From assembly GCA_023460715.1 (NCBI GenBank), contig JAEWPH010000241.1, forward strand, positions 1 to 55,832: a DNA stretch of 55,832 nucleotides, read 5' to 3'. Under the pieces are notes generated by a model. That model saw only the letters and a program-made list of their open reading frames with translations, searched no databases and was not told the origin of the DNA. Made by a program: the position numbers and the translations under genes. Source of the stretch: Pseudomonadota bacterium (GTDB lineage: Bacteria; Pseudomonadota; Gammaproteobacteria; Burkholderiales; Burkholderiaceae_C). Shown here piece by piece: positions 44,641 to 53,377 of the stretch (the first letter of the stretch is position 1; every line of letters begins with the position of its first letter).

Positions 44641-46188
44641 TCAGGAAACAATGCCCAGATGCCAGGGCACGAACTCGTGGTCGCCCAGCCCGAGCTGCTC
44701 GCTCTTGGTGGCCTCGCCGCTGGCGTGGCGCAGGATCTGCTCGAAGATCTGCTGGCCCAGTTCGGGCACCGTGAGTTCGCCGTCCACGACCACGCCGCAG
44801 TTGATGTCCATGTCCTCTTCCAGGCGCTTGAACATCGGAGTGTTGCTGGCCAGCTTGATGGTGGGCGCCGGCTTGCTGCCGAACATGGAGCCACGCCCGG
44901 TGGTGAAGCAGATGAGCTGCGCGCCGCTGGCGATCTGGCCTGTGGCAGCCACCGGGTCGTAGCCGGGCGAGTCCATGAACACGAAGCCGTGTTCGGTGAT
45001 GGGCTCGGCGTATTCGTACACCGCGCGCAGCGGCGTCGTGCCGCCCTTCATCGCGCTGCCCAGCGACTTCTCGAAGATGTTGGCGAGGCCGCCGGCCTGG
45101 TTGCCGTGGCCCACCACGCCGTTGAACTGCGCGTTCTGGCCGGCGGCATAGCGCTCCCACCAGGCCAGGCGGTCCAGCAGTTTCTGGCCCACCTCGGGCG
45201 TGATGGCGCGGCGCGTGAGCATGAACTCCACGCCGTGGATCTCGGGCGTCTCGCTCAGGATGGCCGTGCCGCCGTGGCGCACCAGGATGTCCATCGCCGC
45301 GCCCAGCGCCGGGTTGGCCGTGATGCCCGAGAAGCCGTCCGAGCCGCCGCACTCCAGCCCGATCTTCAGGTGGCGGGCGCTCACCGTGCTGCGCCGCGCC
45401 GCGTTGGCCTGGGGCAGCATCGCCTCGATGGCCGCGATGCCGGCGGCGATGGTGGCGCGCGTGCCACCCACGTCCTGCATCACCAGCGTGCGCACGCGCT
45501 CGCCTTCCTGCAGGCCCTGGGATTCGACGAGAGACGCCACCTGGTTGCGCTCGCAGCCCAGGCCCACGATGAGCACGCCCGCCAGGTTGGGGTGGCGCGC
45601 ATAGCCGGCCAGCGTGCGCCGCAGCACGTCGAAATGCTCGCTGGGCGACGACATGCCGCAGCCGCTGGCCTGCGCGAAAGCGACCACGCCGTCCACGTGC
45701 GGAAAGTCCCGCAGGCGTTCAGGCGTGAAGTGCGCGGCGATCTGCTTGATGACCGTGGCCGAGCAGTTCACCGACGACAAGATGCCGACGAAGTTGCGCG
45801 TGCCCACCGAGCCGTCGGCGCGCACAAAGCCCTGGAACGTGGCCTGCTGGGACTCGGGCACGTAATCGACCGGCCGCACATCGGCACCGAAGGCCGGGTC
45901 GCGGTAGTAGTCCACCAGTTGCAGGTTGTGGCTGTGCACGTAGTCGCCGGGCTCCAGGTCGCGCGTGGCCACGCCGATCACCGTGTCGTACTTCTTCACC
46001 TGCTCGCCCTGGGCGATGCGCCGCGCCGCGATCTTGTGGCCGGCGGGCACCTGGGCGCGCGTGCGCACACCCAGCTCGGGAATCTCCTGGCCCAGCGCCA
46101 GCGCGGTCTTGGCGACCAGCACGTTGTCGTGGGGGTGCAGGTGCAGCAGCGGGCTGGCGAGCAGGGCGGGGGCCGTGGGGGCGTTCAT
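44641..46188 (-). CDS. UxaA/GarD family altronate or galactarate dehydratase
   Basis: 515 residues. An N-terminal SAF domain (about 15-95; HPHDNVLVAKTALALGQEIP, AGHKIAARRIAQGEQV) precedes the large UxaA catalytic region: RADGSVGTRNFVGILSSVNCSAT, LIVGLGCERNQV, KIGLECGGSDGFSGITANPALG, HGNQAGGLANIFEKSLGS and CFTTGRGSMFG. These iron-dependent enzymes dehydrate sugar acids such as altronate, galactarate or related hexarates. Several Cys in these motifs would hold the metal. Substrate is not determined. ATG at 46188 follows the Bug gene by 60 bases in the same direction. Confidence 0.9.
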   Translation of the reverse strand: MNAPTAPALLASPLLHLHPHDNVLVAKTALALGQEIPELGVRTRAQVPAGHKIAARRIAQGEQVKKYDTVIGVATRDLEPGDYVHSHNLQLVDYYRDPAFGADVRPVDYVPESQQATFQGFVRADGSVGTRNFVGILSSVNCSATVIKQIAAHFTPERLRDFPHVDGVVAFAQASGCGMSSPSEHFDVLRRTLAGYARHPNLAGVLIVGLGCERNQVASLVESQGLQEGERVRTLVMQDVGGTRATIAAGIAAIEAMLPQANAARRSTVSARHLKIGLECGGSDGFSGITANPALGAAMDILVRHGGTAILSETPEIHGVEFMLTRRAITPEVGQKLLDRLAWWERYAAGQNAQFNGVVGHGNQAGGLANIFEKSLGSAMKGGTTPLRAVYEYAEPITEHGFVFMDSPGYDPVAATGQIASGAQLICFTTGRGSMFGSKPAPTIKLASNTPMFKRLEEDMDINCGVVVDGELTVPELGQQIFEQILRHASGEATKSEQLGLGDHEFVPWHLGIVS

Positions 46189-46248
46189 TCAGGAGCCTTG
46201 TAGGGTGGGGAGCGCGCATCGGTGATGCGCGCGGAGTCGAGCGGCGCT

Positions 46249-47238
46249 TCAGCTCTTCATCAGCTCGCGCAGCTTGAGCTTGTCGATCAGCACGGTTTCC
46301 TTCGCATACACCGTGTTCACATACTTTTCGTAGTCCGGGCCGTCCAGGTACAGCAGCGGGGCGTCGAGCTTGTCGGCCACGGCCTTGAACTCGGGGCTGG
46401 CCACGGCCTGCTTGAACGCATCGCGCAGCTTGGCGGCGATGGCCGGGTCCAGGCCCTTGGGCGCGCCGATGCCGTTGGGGGCATCGACCACCACGTCGTA
46501 GCCGCATTCGCGCAGCGTGGGCACGTCCTTGAAGCGGGCCGTGCGCTGCTCGCCCCACGTTGCGAGCAGGCGCAGTTTGCCGGCTTCGACATGGGGCGCC
46601 CAGGAGCTGGAATCGGCCAGCGCATCCACATGGCCGCCCAGCACGCCCTGCAGCGCCTCGGCCCCGCCCTTGTAGGGCACGTGGTTGAGCTGGATGCCCG
46701 CCACGCTGGCGAACTCTTCCATGCCCACGTGCGTGGCGCCGCCCACGCCGGCATGCGCGTACGTGAGCTTGCCGGGGTTCGCCTTGGCGTGCTGCACGAA
46801 GTCCTGCAGCGTCTTGAAGGGCGAGCTGGCCGGCACGGCGATGCCGAAGGTCTGGCCCGAGGTGCGGGCGAGGTAGGTGAAGTCCTTGCGCGGGTCGGCC
46901 TGCAGCGTGCCCAGCTGCGCAAAGCGCGTGACGGAGATCGGCACCTGGCCGATCGTGTAGCCGTCGGGCTTGGCCGAGGCCAGGGCCTTGGAGCCGATCA
47001 TGCCGGAGGCACCGGCGCGGTTCTCCACGGCGATGGACTGGCCCAGGATGCGCCCGGCCACCGTGCACAGCGTGCGCATGGACTGGTCGGCTGTGCCGCC
47101 GGCAGGCCAGGGGCAGATGAAGGTGATGGGGCGCTCGGGCCAGGTCTGCGCGAAGAGGCGGCCGGAGGTGGCGGCGAGCGCGGCGGCGCCTAGCGCGCCG
47201 AGGACGAGCTGGCGCCGTCCGCTGCGTGGGGTGGTCAT
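46249..47238 (-). CDS. Bug family (tripartite tricarboxylate) substrate-binding protein
   Basis: A 329-residue periplasmic protein. The N-terminal signal has a twin-Arg (SGRRQLVLGALGAAALA), so Tat export is possible. The Bug/TctC fold follows: WPERPITFICPWPAGGTADQSMR, VENRAGASGMIGS, KPDGYTIGQ, YAHAGVGGATHVGMEEF and VPYKGGAEALQGVLGGHVDA. It probably binds the carboxylate used by the downstream aldolase/dehydrogenase/dehydratase genes. TctA/TctB membrane subunits are absent, as is common for Bug proteins in Burkholderiales. AGGAGA precedes the ATG. Divergent from a LysR gene. Confidence 0.93.
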   Translation of the reverse strand: MTTPRSGRRQLVLGALGAAALAATSGRLFAQTWPERPITFICPWPAGGTADQSMRTLCTVAGRILGQSIAVENRAGASGMIGSKALASAKPDGYTIGQVPISVTRFAQLGTLQADPRKDFTYLARTSGQTFGIAVPASSPFKTLQDFVQHAKANPGKLTYAHAGVGGATHVGMEEFASVAGIQLNHVPYKGGAEALQGVLGGHVDALADSSSWAPHVEAGKLRLLATWGEQRTARFKDVPTLRECGYDVVVDAPNGIGAPKGLDPAIAAKLRDAFKQAVASPEFKAVADKLDAPLLYLDGPDYEKYVNTVYAKETVLIDKLKLRELMKS

Positions 47239-47356
47239 GGTTGTCTCCTGTTGTTGGTATGCGAACGCCGCCATTGTTCGCAACTGCTGCATGACAATCC
47301 AATGAAAATATGGACTGGCTTCATTGCCAGCAGGTTATGAAAGAAGGAACGATGCC

Positions 47357-48283
47357 ATGAGCAAGATCGACCGGGTGCTGCGCTCCAACCTCAAGCTGCG
47401 CCATCTGCAGTTGCTGGTGGCGCTGGACCAGTTCCGCCACCTGGGGCGCGCGTCGGAATTTTTGTCCGTCACGCAGCCGGCCGTTTCCAAGACGTTGGCG
47501 GAGATCGAGCGCATGTTCGGCCAGCCGCTGTTCGAGCGCTCCACGCGCGGCACCGAGCCCACGGCCGCTGGCGCGAGCGTGGTGCGCTTCGCGCGCTCGG
47601 TGCTGGCGGGCTACGAGCGCACGCGCGACGAGATCGCCGCGCAGGCCAGCGGCGCCAGCGGCCGCACCAGCGTGGGCGCCATGGTGGCCGCCACGCCGGT
47701 GCTGCTGGCGCAGGCGGTGGAACGGCTCAAGGCCCGCTCGCGCGACACCACGGTGCTGATCGAGGAAGGCGACCTCACGCGCCTGCTGCCCAAGCTGCGC
47801 CTGGGCGAGCTGGATCTGTTCGTCGGCCGGCTGGAGCCCGGCTATGCCTCGCCCGACCTGGAGACCGAGGCGCTCTACGCGGACCCGATGGTGGCCGTGG
47901 TGCGGCCGGACCACCCCCTGGCGCGCAAGCGCCGCGCCACCTGGGCCGACCTGGCCGCGCAGCCCTGTGTGCTGCCGCCGCCATGGGCCTCGCTGCGCGT
48001 CAAGCTGGAGCAGCAGTTCTTCGCGCACGGGCTGCATCCGCCGGCCGACATCGTCGAGTCGGCCTCGTTCCTGTCGCAGATCACCTTCCTGCACCAGCGC
48101 GGCGCGGTGGCCTTCATGGCGCGCACGGTGGCCCGCCACTGGGCCGCGCAGGGCATGCTGGTCGTGGTGCGCCTGCCTGTGCCCATCGAACTGCCGCCCG
48201 TGGGACTGATCACGCTGCGCGGGCAGGCCATCACGCCGGTGACGGCCGCGCTGGTCGAATGCCTGCACGAGGTGGCGCGCTGA
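47357..48283 (+). CDS. LysR family transcriptional regulator (sugar-acid cluster)
   Basis: 308 residues. The N-terminal winged helix is at about 10-70 (LKLRHLQLLVALDQFRHLGRASEFLSVTQPAVSKTLAEIERM...LFERSTRG). The periplasmic-binding-like effector domain is at about 95-300 (VGAMVAATPVLLAQAVERL, MVAVVRPDHPLA). The early NLKLRHLQL is typical of the GbpR/PcaQ-like subgroup that governs sugar-acid or aromatic-acid uptake. It is divergent from the Bug-dehydratase-dehydrogenase-aldolase set across 118 bases and is the natural candidate regulator. AAGGAA supports the ATG at 47357. Confidence 0.92.
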   Translation: MSKIDRVLRSNLKLRHLQLLVALDQFRHLGRASEFLSVTQPAVSKTLAEIERMFGQPLFERSTRGTEPTAAGASVVRFARSVLAGYERTRDEIAAQASGASGRTSVGAMVAATPVLLAQAVERLKARSRDTTVLIEEGDLTRLLPKLRLGELDLFVGRLEPGYASPDLETEALYADPMVAVVRPDHPLARKRRATWADLAAQPCVLPPPWASLRVKLEQQFFAHGLHPPADIVESASFLSQITFLHQRGAVAFMARTVARHWAAQGMLVVVRLPVPIELPPVGLITLRGQAITPVTAALVECLHEVAR

Positions 48284-48288
48284 CACAC

Positions 48289-48310
48289 GCCACCCGTTGC
48301 GGGGGGTGGC
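48289..48310. terminator. Possible terminator hairpin between convergent LysR and MocR genes
   Basis: GCCACCC (48289-48295) pairs with GGGTGGC (48304-48310) around an 8-base loop. There is no T-run on either side, so this is a weak candidate. Confidence 0.35.
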
Positions 48311-48314
48311 GGCA

Positions 48315-49814
48315 TCAGCCGTGCTGCCGCGCCACGGCGGCCACGCAGCGCCCGAGGATCTCCACCCCCTGGGCGATCGCCTCGGGCGAAAGGCTGGCGT
48401 AGCCCAGGATCAGCCCGGCCGGTCGCGGCGGCTGCGTGGGTTCGCGAGCGAAGAGCGGTGAGAGCGGATAGACACCCACGCCTTCGCTGCGGGCTGCGTC
48501 GGCCACCAGGGCCTCGTGCCGCGGCCACAGGAAGGGCAGCCACAGCACCGCGTGCAGTCCGGCCGCCGTGCCGGCAATTTGTGCGCCTGCGGGCAGATGC
48601 CGCGCCACGGCCTCCTCCAGCGCGGCCCGGCGGCGCTCATGCGCCCGGCGCATGCGGCGCACGTGGCGCTCGTACTGGCCGCTGTCGATGAAGGTGGCCA
48701 GCGCCTGCTGCTCCAGCACCGGCGCATGCCGGTCGGCCAGCCGCTTGGCCTGGCGGAACACGGGCACCAGCGCCGGCGGCAGCACCAGGTAGCCCAGCCG
48801 GATCTGCGGCGACAAGGCCTTGGAGAAGGTGCCCGCATAGATCACGCGGCCCTCGGTGTCGATGGTTTGCAGGGCGTCTATGGGCCGCTGGCCGTAGCGG
48901 AATTCGCCGTCGTAGTCGTCCTCCAGGATCCATGCGCCGCAGCGCCGCGCCCAGGCCAGCAGCTCCATGCGGCGGCCGATGGGCAGCACGCCGCCCAGCG
49001 GGAACTGGTGCGAGGGCGTCACATAGGCCAGGCGCACGCGCGGATCGCCCTCGGGCAGGTGCGCGGTGTCCAGACCCAGCGCGTCCACCGGCACCGGATG
49101 CAGGCGCGCGCCGGTGGCTTCGAAGCTGCGCCGCGCCATCAGGTAGCCGGGTTCTTCGAAGGCGAAGGCGTCGCCTGCGTCCAGCAGCAGGCGTGCGCAC
49201 AGGTCGATGGCCTGCTGCGAGCCGTGCACGATGAGGATCTGCTGCGCATCGCAGGTGATGCCCCGCGCACGCCGGAGATAGCCCTGCAGCGCCCGGCGGA
49301 GGGCGGGGTCGCCTTCGGGCGGTGCGTAGTACAGAGCCGGCTGCGGGCGCAGCAGGCCTGCCTGCCAGGCGCGGCGCCACGCCAGCGCCGGGAAGTCGCG
49401 CCCGGCCACCGCGCCGTAGAGAAAGTCGTAGCGCGCCGGTGCCGACGGCGGCAGGGCGGACAGCACGGCATCGCGGACACGGCGGCCGTAGGCCGACAGG
49501 GCCGGGGCACTCGGCTGCGTTGCTGCTGCAGCCGCCGCCGGAGGGAGGCCAGAGCGCTGCGGCCCCTGGGGGCTGGCGATGCGGGCCGCCCGGCCAGGCG
49601 CCGTGACGAGAAAGCCCTCCGCCGCGAGTTGCTCGTAGGCCGCCGTGACGGTCGTGCGCGACACCCCCAGTTCTGCCGCCAGCGCCCGGGTGGACGGAGC
49701 CCGAGCGCCGCCCGGCAGCGTGCCGTCGGCGATCTGGGCGCGCAGCAGGCCGTAGATGCGGCGGCCGGCACCGGAGGCCCGCGGGGCGGCGGGCTGCGGA
49801 AACAACTGGCCCAT
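48315..49814 (-). CDS. PLP-dependent MocR/PdxR-type transcriptional regulator
   Basis: 499 residues. The N-terminal GntR winged helix is at about 18-85 (IYGLLRAQIADGTLPGGARAPSTRALAAELGVSRTTVTAAYEQL in two blocks). An Ala-rich linker follows, then an aminotransferase fold-type I domain from about 130, with VTPSHQFPLGGVLP, ILEDDYDGEFRY and the PLP Lys in YAGTFSKALSPQIRLGYLV. MocR proteins use PLP as sensor. GAGGAA lies about 6 bases before the ATG at 49814. Divergent from a PaiB-like FMN-binding protein, a plausible target. Confidence 0.92.
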   Translation of the reverse strand: MGQLFPQPAAPRASGAGRRIYGLLRAQIADGTLPGGARAPSTRALAAELGVSRTTVTAAYEQLAAEGFLVTAPGRAARIASPQGPQRSGLPPAAAAAATQPSAPALSAYGRRVRDAVLSALPPSAPARYDFLYGAVAGRDFPALAWRRAWQAGLLRPQPALYYAPPEGDPALRRALQGYLRRARGITCDAQQILIVHGSQQAIDLCARLLLDAGDAFAFEEPGYLMARRSFEATGARLHPVPVDALGLDTAHLPEGDPRVRLAYVTPSHQFPLGGVLPIGRRMELLAWARRCGAWILEDDYDGEFRYGQRPIDALQTIDTEGRVIYAGTFSKALSPQIRLGYLVLPPALVPVFRQAKRLADRHAPVLEQQALATFIDSGQYERHVRRMRRAHERRRAALEEAVARHLPAGAQIAGTAAGLHAVLWLPFLWPRHEALVADAARSEGVGVYPLSPLFAREPTQPPRPAGLILGYASLSPEAIAQGVEILGRCVAAVARQHG

Positions 49815-49910
49815 GTGAATTCCTCGCAACTGGACCTTCCCATTGTGCCGGTGGTGCGCGACAGTGCAGGCTGTGCAGCCCGCGCGCTGCGTCTGCGTGA
49901 GCCCCACACG

Positions 49911-50537
49911 ATGTACATCCCCGCCCATTTTTCCGTTACCGACCCCGAGGCGCTCGCCCGCGTCGTCCACACCCATCCGCTGGGCATGCTGGTCACCCAC
50001 CAGGCCGGGGGCGGGCTGGATGCGGACCACATCCCCTTCCTGTTCGACGCGGACGAAGGCCCGCACGGCACGCTGCGCGCCCACGTGGCCCGTGCCAATC
50101 CGGTGTGGCAGCGCTGCGCCGGCGGAGCCCCGGTGATGGTCGTCTTCCGCGGGGCCGAGGCCTATGTCTCGCCCAGCTGGTACCCGAGCAAGCACAAGGC
50201 GCATCGCCAGGTACCCACATGGAACTACGAGGTGGTGCACGCGCACGGCCTGCTGACCGTGCACGAGGACGCGCGCTTCGTGCGCCGCGTCATCGCCCGC
50301 CTCACGCAGCGCCACGAGGCCGGCGAACCCGTGCCCTGGAAGATGGGGGATGCTGCGCCGGGTTTCGTGGACGAACTGCTGGCGCACATCGTCGGCATCG
50401 AGATTGCGGTGACCTCCCTCGTCGGCAAGGCCAAGCTGAGCCAGAACAAGGCGCCGTGCGACCGCAAAGGTGCGGCCGACGCGCTGCAGGCGCGGGGCCA
50501 TCACGCGATGGCCCAGGCCATGCAGGAGGCGGGCTGA
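49911..50537 (+). CDS. FMN-binding negative transcriptional regulator, PaiB family
   Basis: A 208-residue split-barrel flavin-binding protein. It opens MYIPAHFSVTDPEALARVV, then THPLGMLVT, GTLRAHVARANPVWQR, VVFRGAEAYVSPSWYPSK and WNYEVVHAHG, followed by GIEIAVTSLVGKAKLSQNK. PaiB represses sporulation/protease genes in Bacillus, but in proteobacteria the group probably acts as an FMN/haem-binding enzyme. It is divergent from the MocR regulator (96-base gap), an arrangement typical for MocR and its target. One base separates its stop from the next ATG. Confidence 0.92.
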   Translation: MYIPAHFSVTDPEALARVVHTHPLGMLVTHQAGGGLDADHIPFLFDADEGPHGTLRAHVARANPVWQRCAGGAPVMVVFRGAEAYVSPSWYPSKHKAHRQVPTWNYEVVHAHGLLTVHEDARFVRRVIARLTQRHEAGEPVPWKMGDAAPGFVDELLAHIVGIEIAVTSLVGKAKLSQNKAPCDRKGAADALQARGHHAMAQAMQEAG

Positions 50538-50538
50538 G

Positions 50539-50916
50539 ATGGCGGCGCGCAAGCCCGTTGATGGCGCCCCCCGCATCGTCACCGCCACGTTCACCTTCGC
50601 ACCCGGCAACTACGATGCCGCGTTCCATGCCCTGGACGACACCATCGCCGGCATCGCGAGGGCGCTTCCGGGGTATCTGGGCGAGGAAAGCTGGGAGAAC
50701 CCGGCCACGGGGCGGGTGTCCAACGTCTACTACTGGGATTCGCTGGCGTCGCTGCAGGCGCTGATGCACCACCCGGACCACCTTGCCGCCAAGGCGCGAC
50801 AGGCTGATTGGCTGGCGGGCTACCAGGTGGTGATCGCCGAGGTGGTGGCCAGCCATGGCGATGGCCGCATCGAGCACCCGTTGTCGGGGCGGCCTGTGGC
50901 GCCCGGCAAGGGCTGA
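50539..50916 (+). CDS. Antibiotic biosynthesis monooxygenase-like small dimeric barrel protein
   Basis: 125 residues with one ferredoxin-like ABM domain: RIVTATFTFAPGNYDAAFHALDDTIAGIARALPGYLGEESW in two blocks, then NVYYWDSLASLQALMHHPDHLAAKARQADWL, WLAGYQVVIAEV. The His-Pro-Asp-His pattern (HHPDHLAAK) is typical of the haem- or quinone-handling members. Reaction unknown. The ATG at 50539 follows the PaiB stop by one base, so the two are co-translated and probably act together. Confidence 0.85.
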   Translation: MAARKPVDGAPRIVTATFTFAPGNYDAAFHALDDTIAGIARALPGYLGEESWENPATGRVSNVYYWDSLASLQALMHHPDHLAAKARQADWLAGYQVVIAEVVASHGDGRIEHPLSGRPVAPGKG

Positions 50917-51024
50917 GCCCCGCCAGCGCCCGAGCGCCGGAGCCGCCGTTGCGCCTGTTGCAGGATGACCGGCCGTTGACGGCCGACCATGCTGCGCGGC
51001 GTCTATCGACGGTGCAGCGCTCGG

Positions 51025-52113
51025 TCAGGCCGCGGCGATGGCGGCCGCGATGGCCTCGCCCACCTGCGTGGTGTTGGCCGTGCCGCCCAGGTCCGGCGTC
51101 TTCGGACCGCTCTTGATGACTTCCTCGATCGCCGCAACGATCGCATCGTGCGCCTGCCGGCCCGCGCCCTGGCCCTGGGTGAGGAAGTCCAGCATCAGCG
51201 CACCCGACCAGACCATGGCGATCGGGTTGGCGATGTTCTTGCCGTAGATGTCCGGCGCCGAGCCGTGCACAGGCTCGAACAGGCTGGGGAAGGTGCGGTC
51301 CGGGTTCAGGTTGGCGGACGGCGCCAGGCCGATGGTGCCGGTGGTGGCGGGCCCCAGGTCCGACAGGATGTCGCCGAACAGGTTGGTGGCAGCCACCACG
51401 TCGAAGCGGCCGGGCTGCAGCACGAAGCGGGCCGTGAGGATGTCGATGTGCTGCTTGTCCAGCGCGACCTCGGGGTAGTCCTTGGCGACCTCTTCGGCGC
51501 GCTGGTCCCACCAGGGCATGCTAATGGCGATGCCGTTGCTCTTGGTGGCCAGCGTGACGTGCTTTCTGGCGCGGCTGTTGGCCAGCTCGAAGGCGTACTT
51601 CAGCAGGCGGTTGGCGCCGTGGCGCGAGTAGACCGATTCCTGGATCACGATCTCGCGGTCCGTGCCTTCGTACATGATGCCGCCGAGCGACGTGTACTCG
51701 CCCTCGGTGTTCTCGCGCACCACGTAGTAGTCGATGTCGCCGGGCTTGCGGCCGGCCAGCGGGCAGGGCACGCCCTCGAACAGGCGCACGGGACGCAGGT
51801 TGATGTACTGGTCGAATTCGCGGCGGAACTTGAGCAGCGAGCCCCACAGCGACACGTGGTCGGGCACGGTGGCGGGCCAGCCGACGGCGCCGAAGAAGAT
51901 CGCGTCCATGCCCGAGAGCTGGGCCTTCCAGTCGTCCGGCATCATCTTGCCGTGGGCGGCGTAGTAGTCGCAGCTGGCCCATTCGAAGTGCTTGAATGCG
52001 AGCGGGATGCCGAAGCGGCGCGCGGCGGCTTCCAGCGCGCGCAGGCCTTCGGGCATCACTTCCTTGCCGATGCCGTCGCCGGCCAGCACGGCGATTTGGT
52101 AGGTACGGGACAT
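51025..52113 (-). CDS. Tartrate dehydrogenase/decarboxylase or D-malate dehydrogenase (TtuC/DmlA type)
   Basis: A 362-residue beta-decarboxylating dehydrogenase of the isopropylmalate/isocitrate family. It has IAVLAGDGIGKEVMPEG and YVVRENTEGEYTSLGG; the Glu-rich loop (TEGEY) separates it from LeuB. Metal-binding Asp residues lie in NLFGDILSDLGP, then GLAPSANLNP and FEPVHGSAPDIYGKN. It uses NAD+ and Mn2+/K+ to oxidise tartrate or D-malate. Divergent from a LysR gene, the DmlA/DmlR layout. Good ribosome site (AGGAGA) before the ATG at 52113. Confidence 0.92.
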   Translation of the reverse strand: MSRTYQIAVLAGDGIGKEVMPEGLRALEAAARRFGIPLAFKHFEWASCDYYAAHGKMMPDDWKAQLSGMDAIFFGAVGWPATVPDHVSLWGSLLKFRREFDQYINLRPVRLFEGVPCPLAGRKPGDIDYYVVRENTEGEYTSLGGIMYEGTDREIVIQESVYSRHGANRLLKYAFELANSRARKHVTLATKSNGIAISMPWWDQRAEEVAKDYPEVALDKQHIDILTARFVLQPGRFDVVAATNLFGDILSDLGPATTGTIGLAPSANLNPDRTFPSLFEPVHGSAPDIYGKNIANPIAMVWSGALMLDFLTQGQGAGRQAHDAIVAAIEEVIKSGPKTPDLGGTANTTQVGEAIAAAIAAA

Positions 52114-52190
52114 GGGATCTCCTGAACTGAAAAAGTAGGGGTGGACGACATGCCGCGGGGCCGGGGAGGCCCTTGCAACGGCTGCGGATG

Positions 52191-52255
52191 GCGCATTGTT
52201 GCGCGAACACGCCGCGCCCTACAATGCGCCCACTGTGGTTCCATTGTTCACACAA
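52191..52255. promoter_or_regulatory. Two short palindromes in the dehydrogenase/LysR divergent promoter
   Basis: GCGCA-TTGT-TGCGC at 52191-52204 and TTGT-TCAC-ACAA at 52244-52255 lie in the 143-base gap between the divergent genes, about 50 bases apart. They are typical of the recognition and activation half-sites of LysR regulators that control a divergent target. The assignment is inference. ACAATG at 52231-52236 is a possible -10 for the LysR gene. Confidence 0.5.
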
Positions 52256-52256
52256 C

Positions 52257-53198
52257 GTGCATAAATCGCCCGCCACCGAAGACCTGCGCGTCTTCACAGT
52301 CGTGGTCCGCAAGGCCAGCTTTGCCGAGGCGGCCACCGAGCTGGGCGCCTCGCCCTCCTACGTCAGCAAGCGCATCCGCCTGCTGGAGGACGACCTGGCC
52401 GTGAAGCTGCTGCACCGCACGACGCGGCGCGTGGCGGTGACGGAGGAAGGCGAGCGGGTCTTCCACTGGGCGCTGCGCATCCTGGACGATGTGGACCAGC
52501 TGCTGCAGGAGGTGGCCGGCCCCCGCCGCGCGCCGCGCGGCCTGCTGCGGGTGAGCTGCAGCTTCGGCTTCGGGCGTCGCGTGGTGGCGCCCGCGCTGTC
52601 GCGGCTTGTGGAGCGGCATCCGGGCCTGCAGGTGCGGCTGGAGGTGTTCGACCGCCTGGTGGATGTGGCGGGCGAGGGCTTCGATCTGGACATCCGCGTG
52701 GGCGACGAGATCGCGCCGCACCTCATCGCCCGCCGCCTGGCCGACAACCACCGCGTGCTGTGCGCCGCGCCGGCCTACCTGGTGCGCAAGGGGGCGCCGC
52801 GCACGGTGGCCGACCTGGCCAGCCACGACTGCCTGGTCATCAAGGAGCGCGACCACCCCTTCGGCGTCTGGCGGCTGCGCAGCGGCGCGGTGGACGAGAC
52901 GGTGAAGGTGCGCGGCCCGCTGTCGGCCAACAACGGCGAGATGGCCGTGCAATGGGCGGTGGACGGACGCGGCATCGTGCTGCGCTCGCTGTGGGATGTG
53001 GGGCCGGAGCTGGCCTCCGGACGGCTGGTGCGCGTGCTGCCCGACTGGCAGCAGGAGGCCAACATCTGGGCCGTGTACCCCACGCGGCTGGAGCGCTCGG
53101 CCAAGGTGCGCGTGGGCGTGGAGTTCCTGCAGGAATGGTTTCGCGAAAGCGGACTGGACCCCGCTGCGGCTCGGGTCCCGGGCGCGGCCGGTGCGTGA
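52257..53198 (+). CDS. LysR family transcriptional regulator (DmlR-like)
   Basis: 313 residues. HTH at about 10-68 (LRVFTVVVRKASFAEAATELGASPSYVSKRIRLLEDDLAVKLLHRTTRR in two blocks). The effector domain includes RGLLRVSCSFGFGRRVVAPALSRL, GEGFDLDIRVGDEI and GRGIVLRSLWDV, resembling the DmlR/TtdR subgroup. The start is GTG at 52257, which gives MHKSPATEDLRVF; the open frame upstream lacks HTH-family sequence. Likely regulator of the divergent tartrate/malate dehydrogenase gene. Confidence 0.9.
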   Translation: MHKSPATEDLRVFTVVVRKASFAEAATELGASPSYVSKRIRLLEDDLAVKLLHRTTRRVAVTEEGERVFHWALRILDDVDQLLQEVAGPRRAPRGLLRVSCSFGFGRRVVAPALSRLVERHPGLQVRLEVFDRLVDVAGEGFDLDIRVGDEIAPHLIARRLADNHRVLCAAPAYLVRKGAPRTVADLASHDCLVIKERDHPFGVWRLRSGAVDETVKVRGPLSANNGEMAVQWAVDGRGIVLRSLWDVGPELASGRLVRVLPDWQQEANIWAVYPTRLERSAKVRVGVEFLQEWFRESGLDPAAARVPGAAGA

Positions 53199-53202
53199 CG
53201 GG

Positions 53203-53233
53203 TGCTATTAAAAACGAAGCTGCTTGCGCTTAT
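53203..53233 (+). repeat. Dispersed hairpin repeat, copy 9 (truncated)
   Basis: TGCTATTAAAAA..AAGCTGCTTGCGCTTAT keeps the left part and left hairpin arm only. It lies just after the LysR stop in the 179-base gap to yqeY, which otherwise shows nothing recognisable. Confidence 0.5.
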
Positions 53234-53377
53234 CCCTCTTCGATTTCGGAGTCTTATGACCTTGAAATCATTCCGGGGAAAGCACAAGCAGCTCTGTTTT
53301 TGGTAGCGAGCGACGGGGCGCGTTCGAAGCGCGTGCCGCGCAACCGTGCGCCGGGCCGGCGGCCCGGCAAGGGGCGT

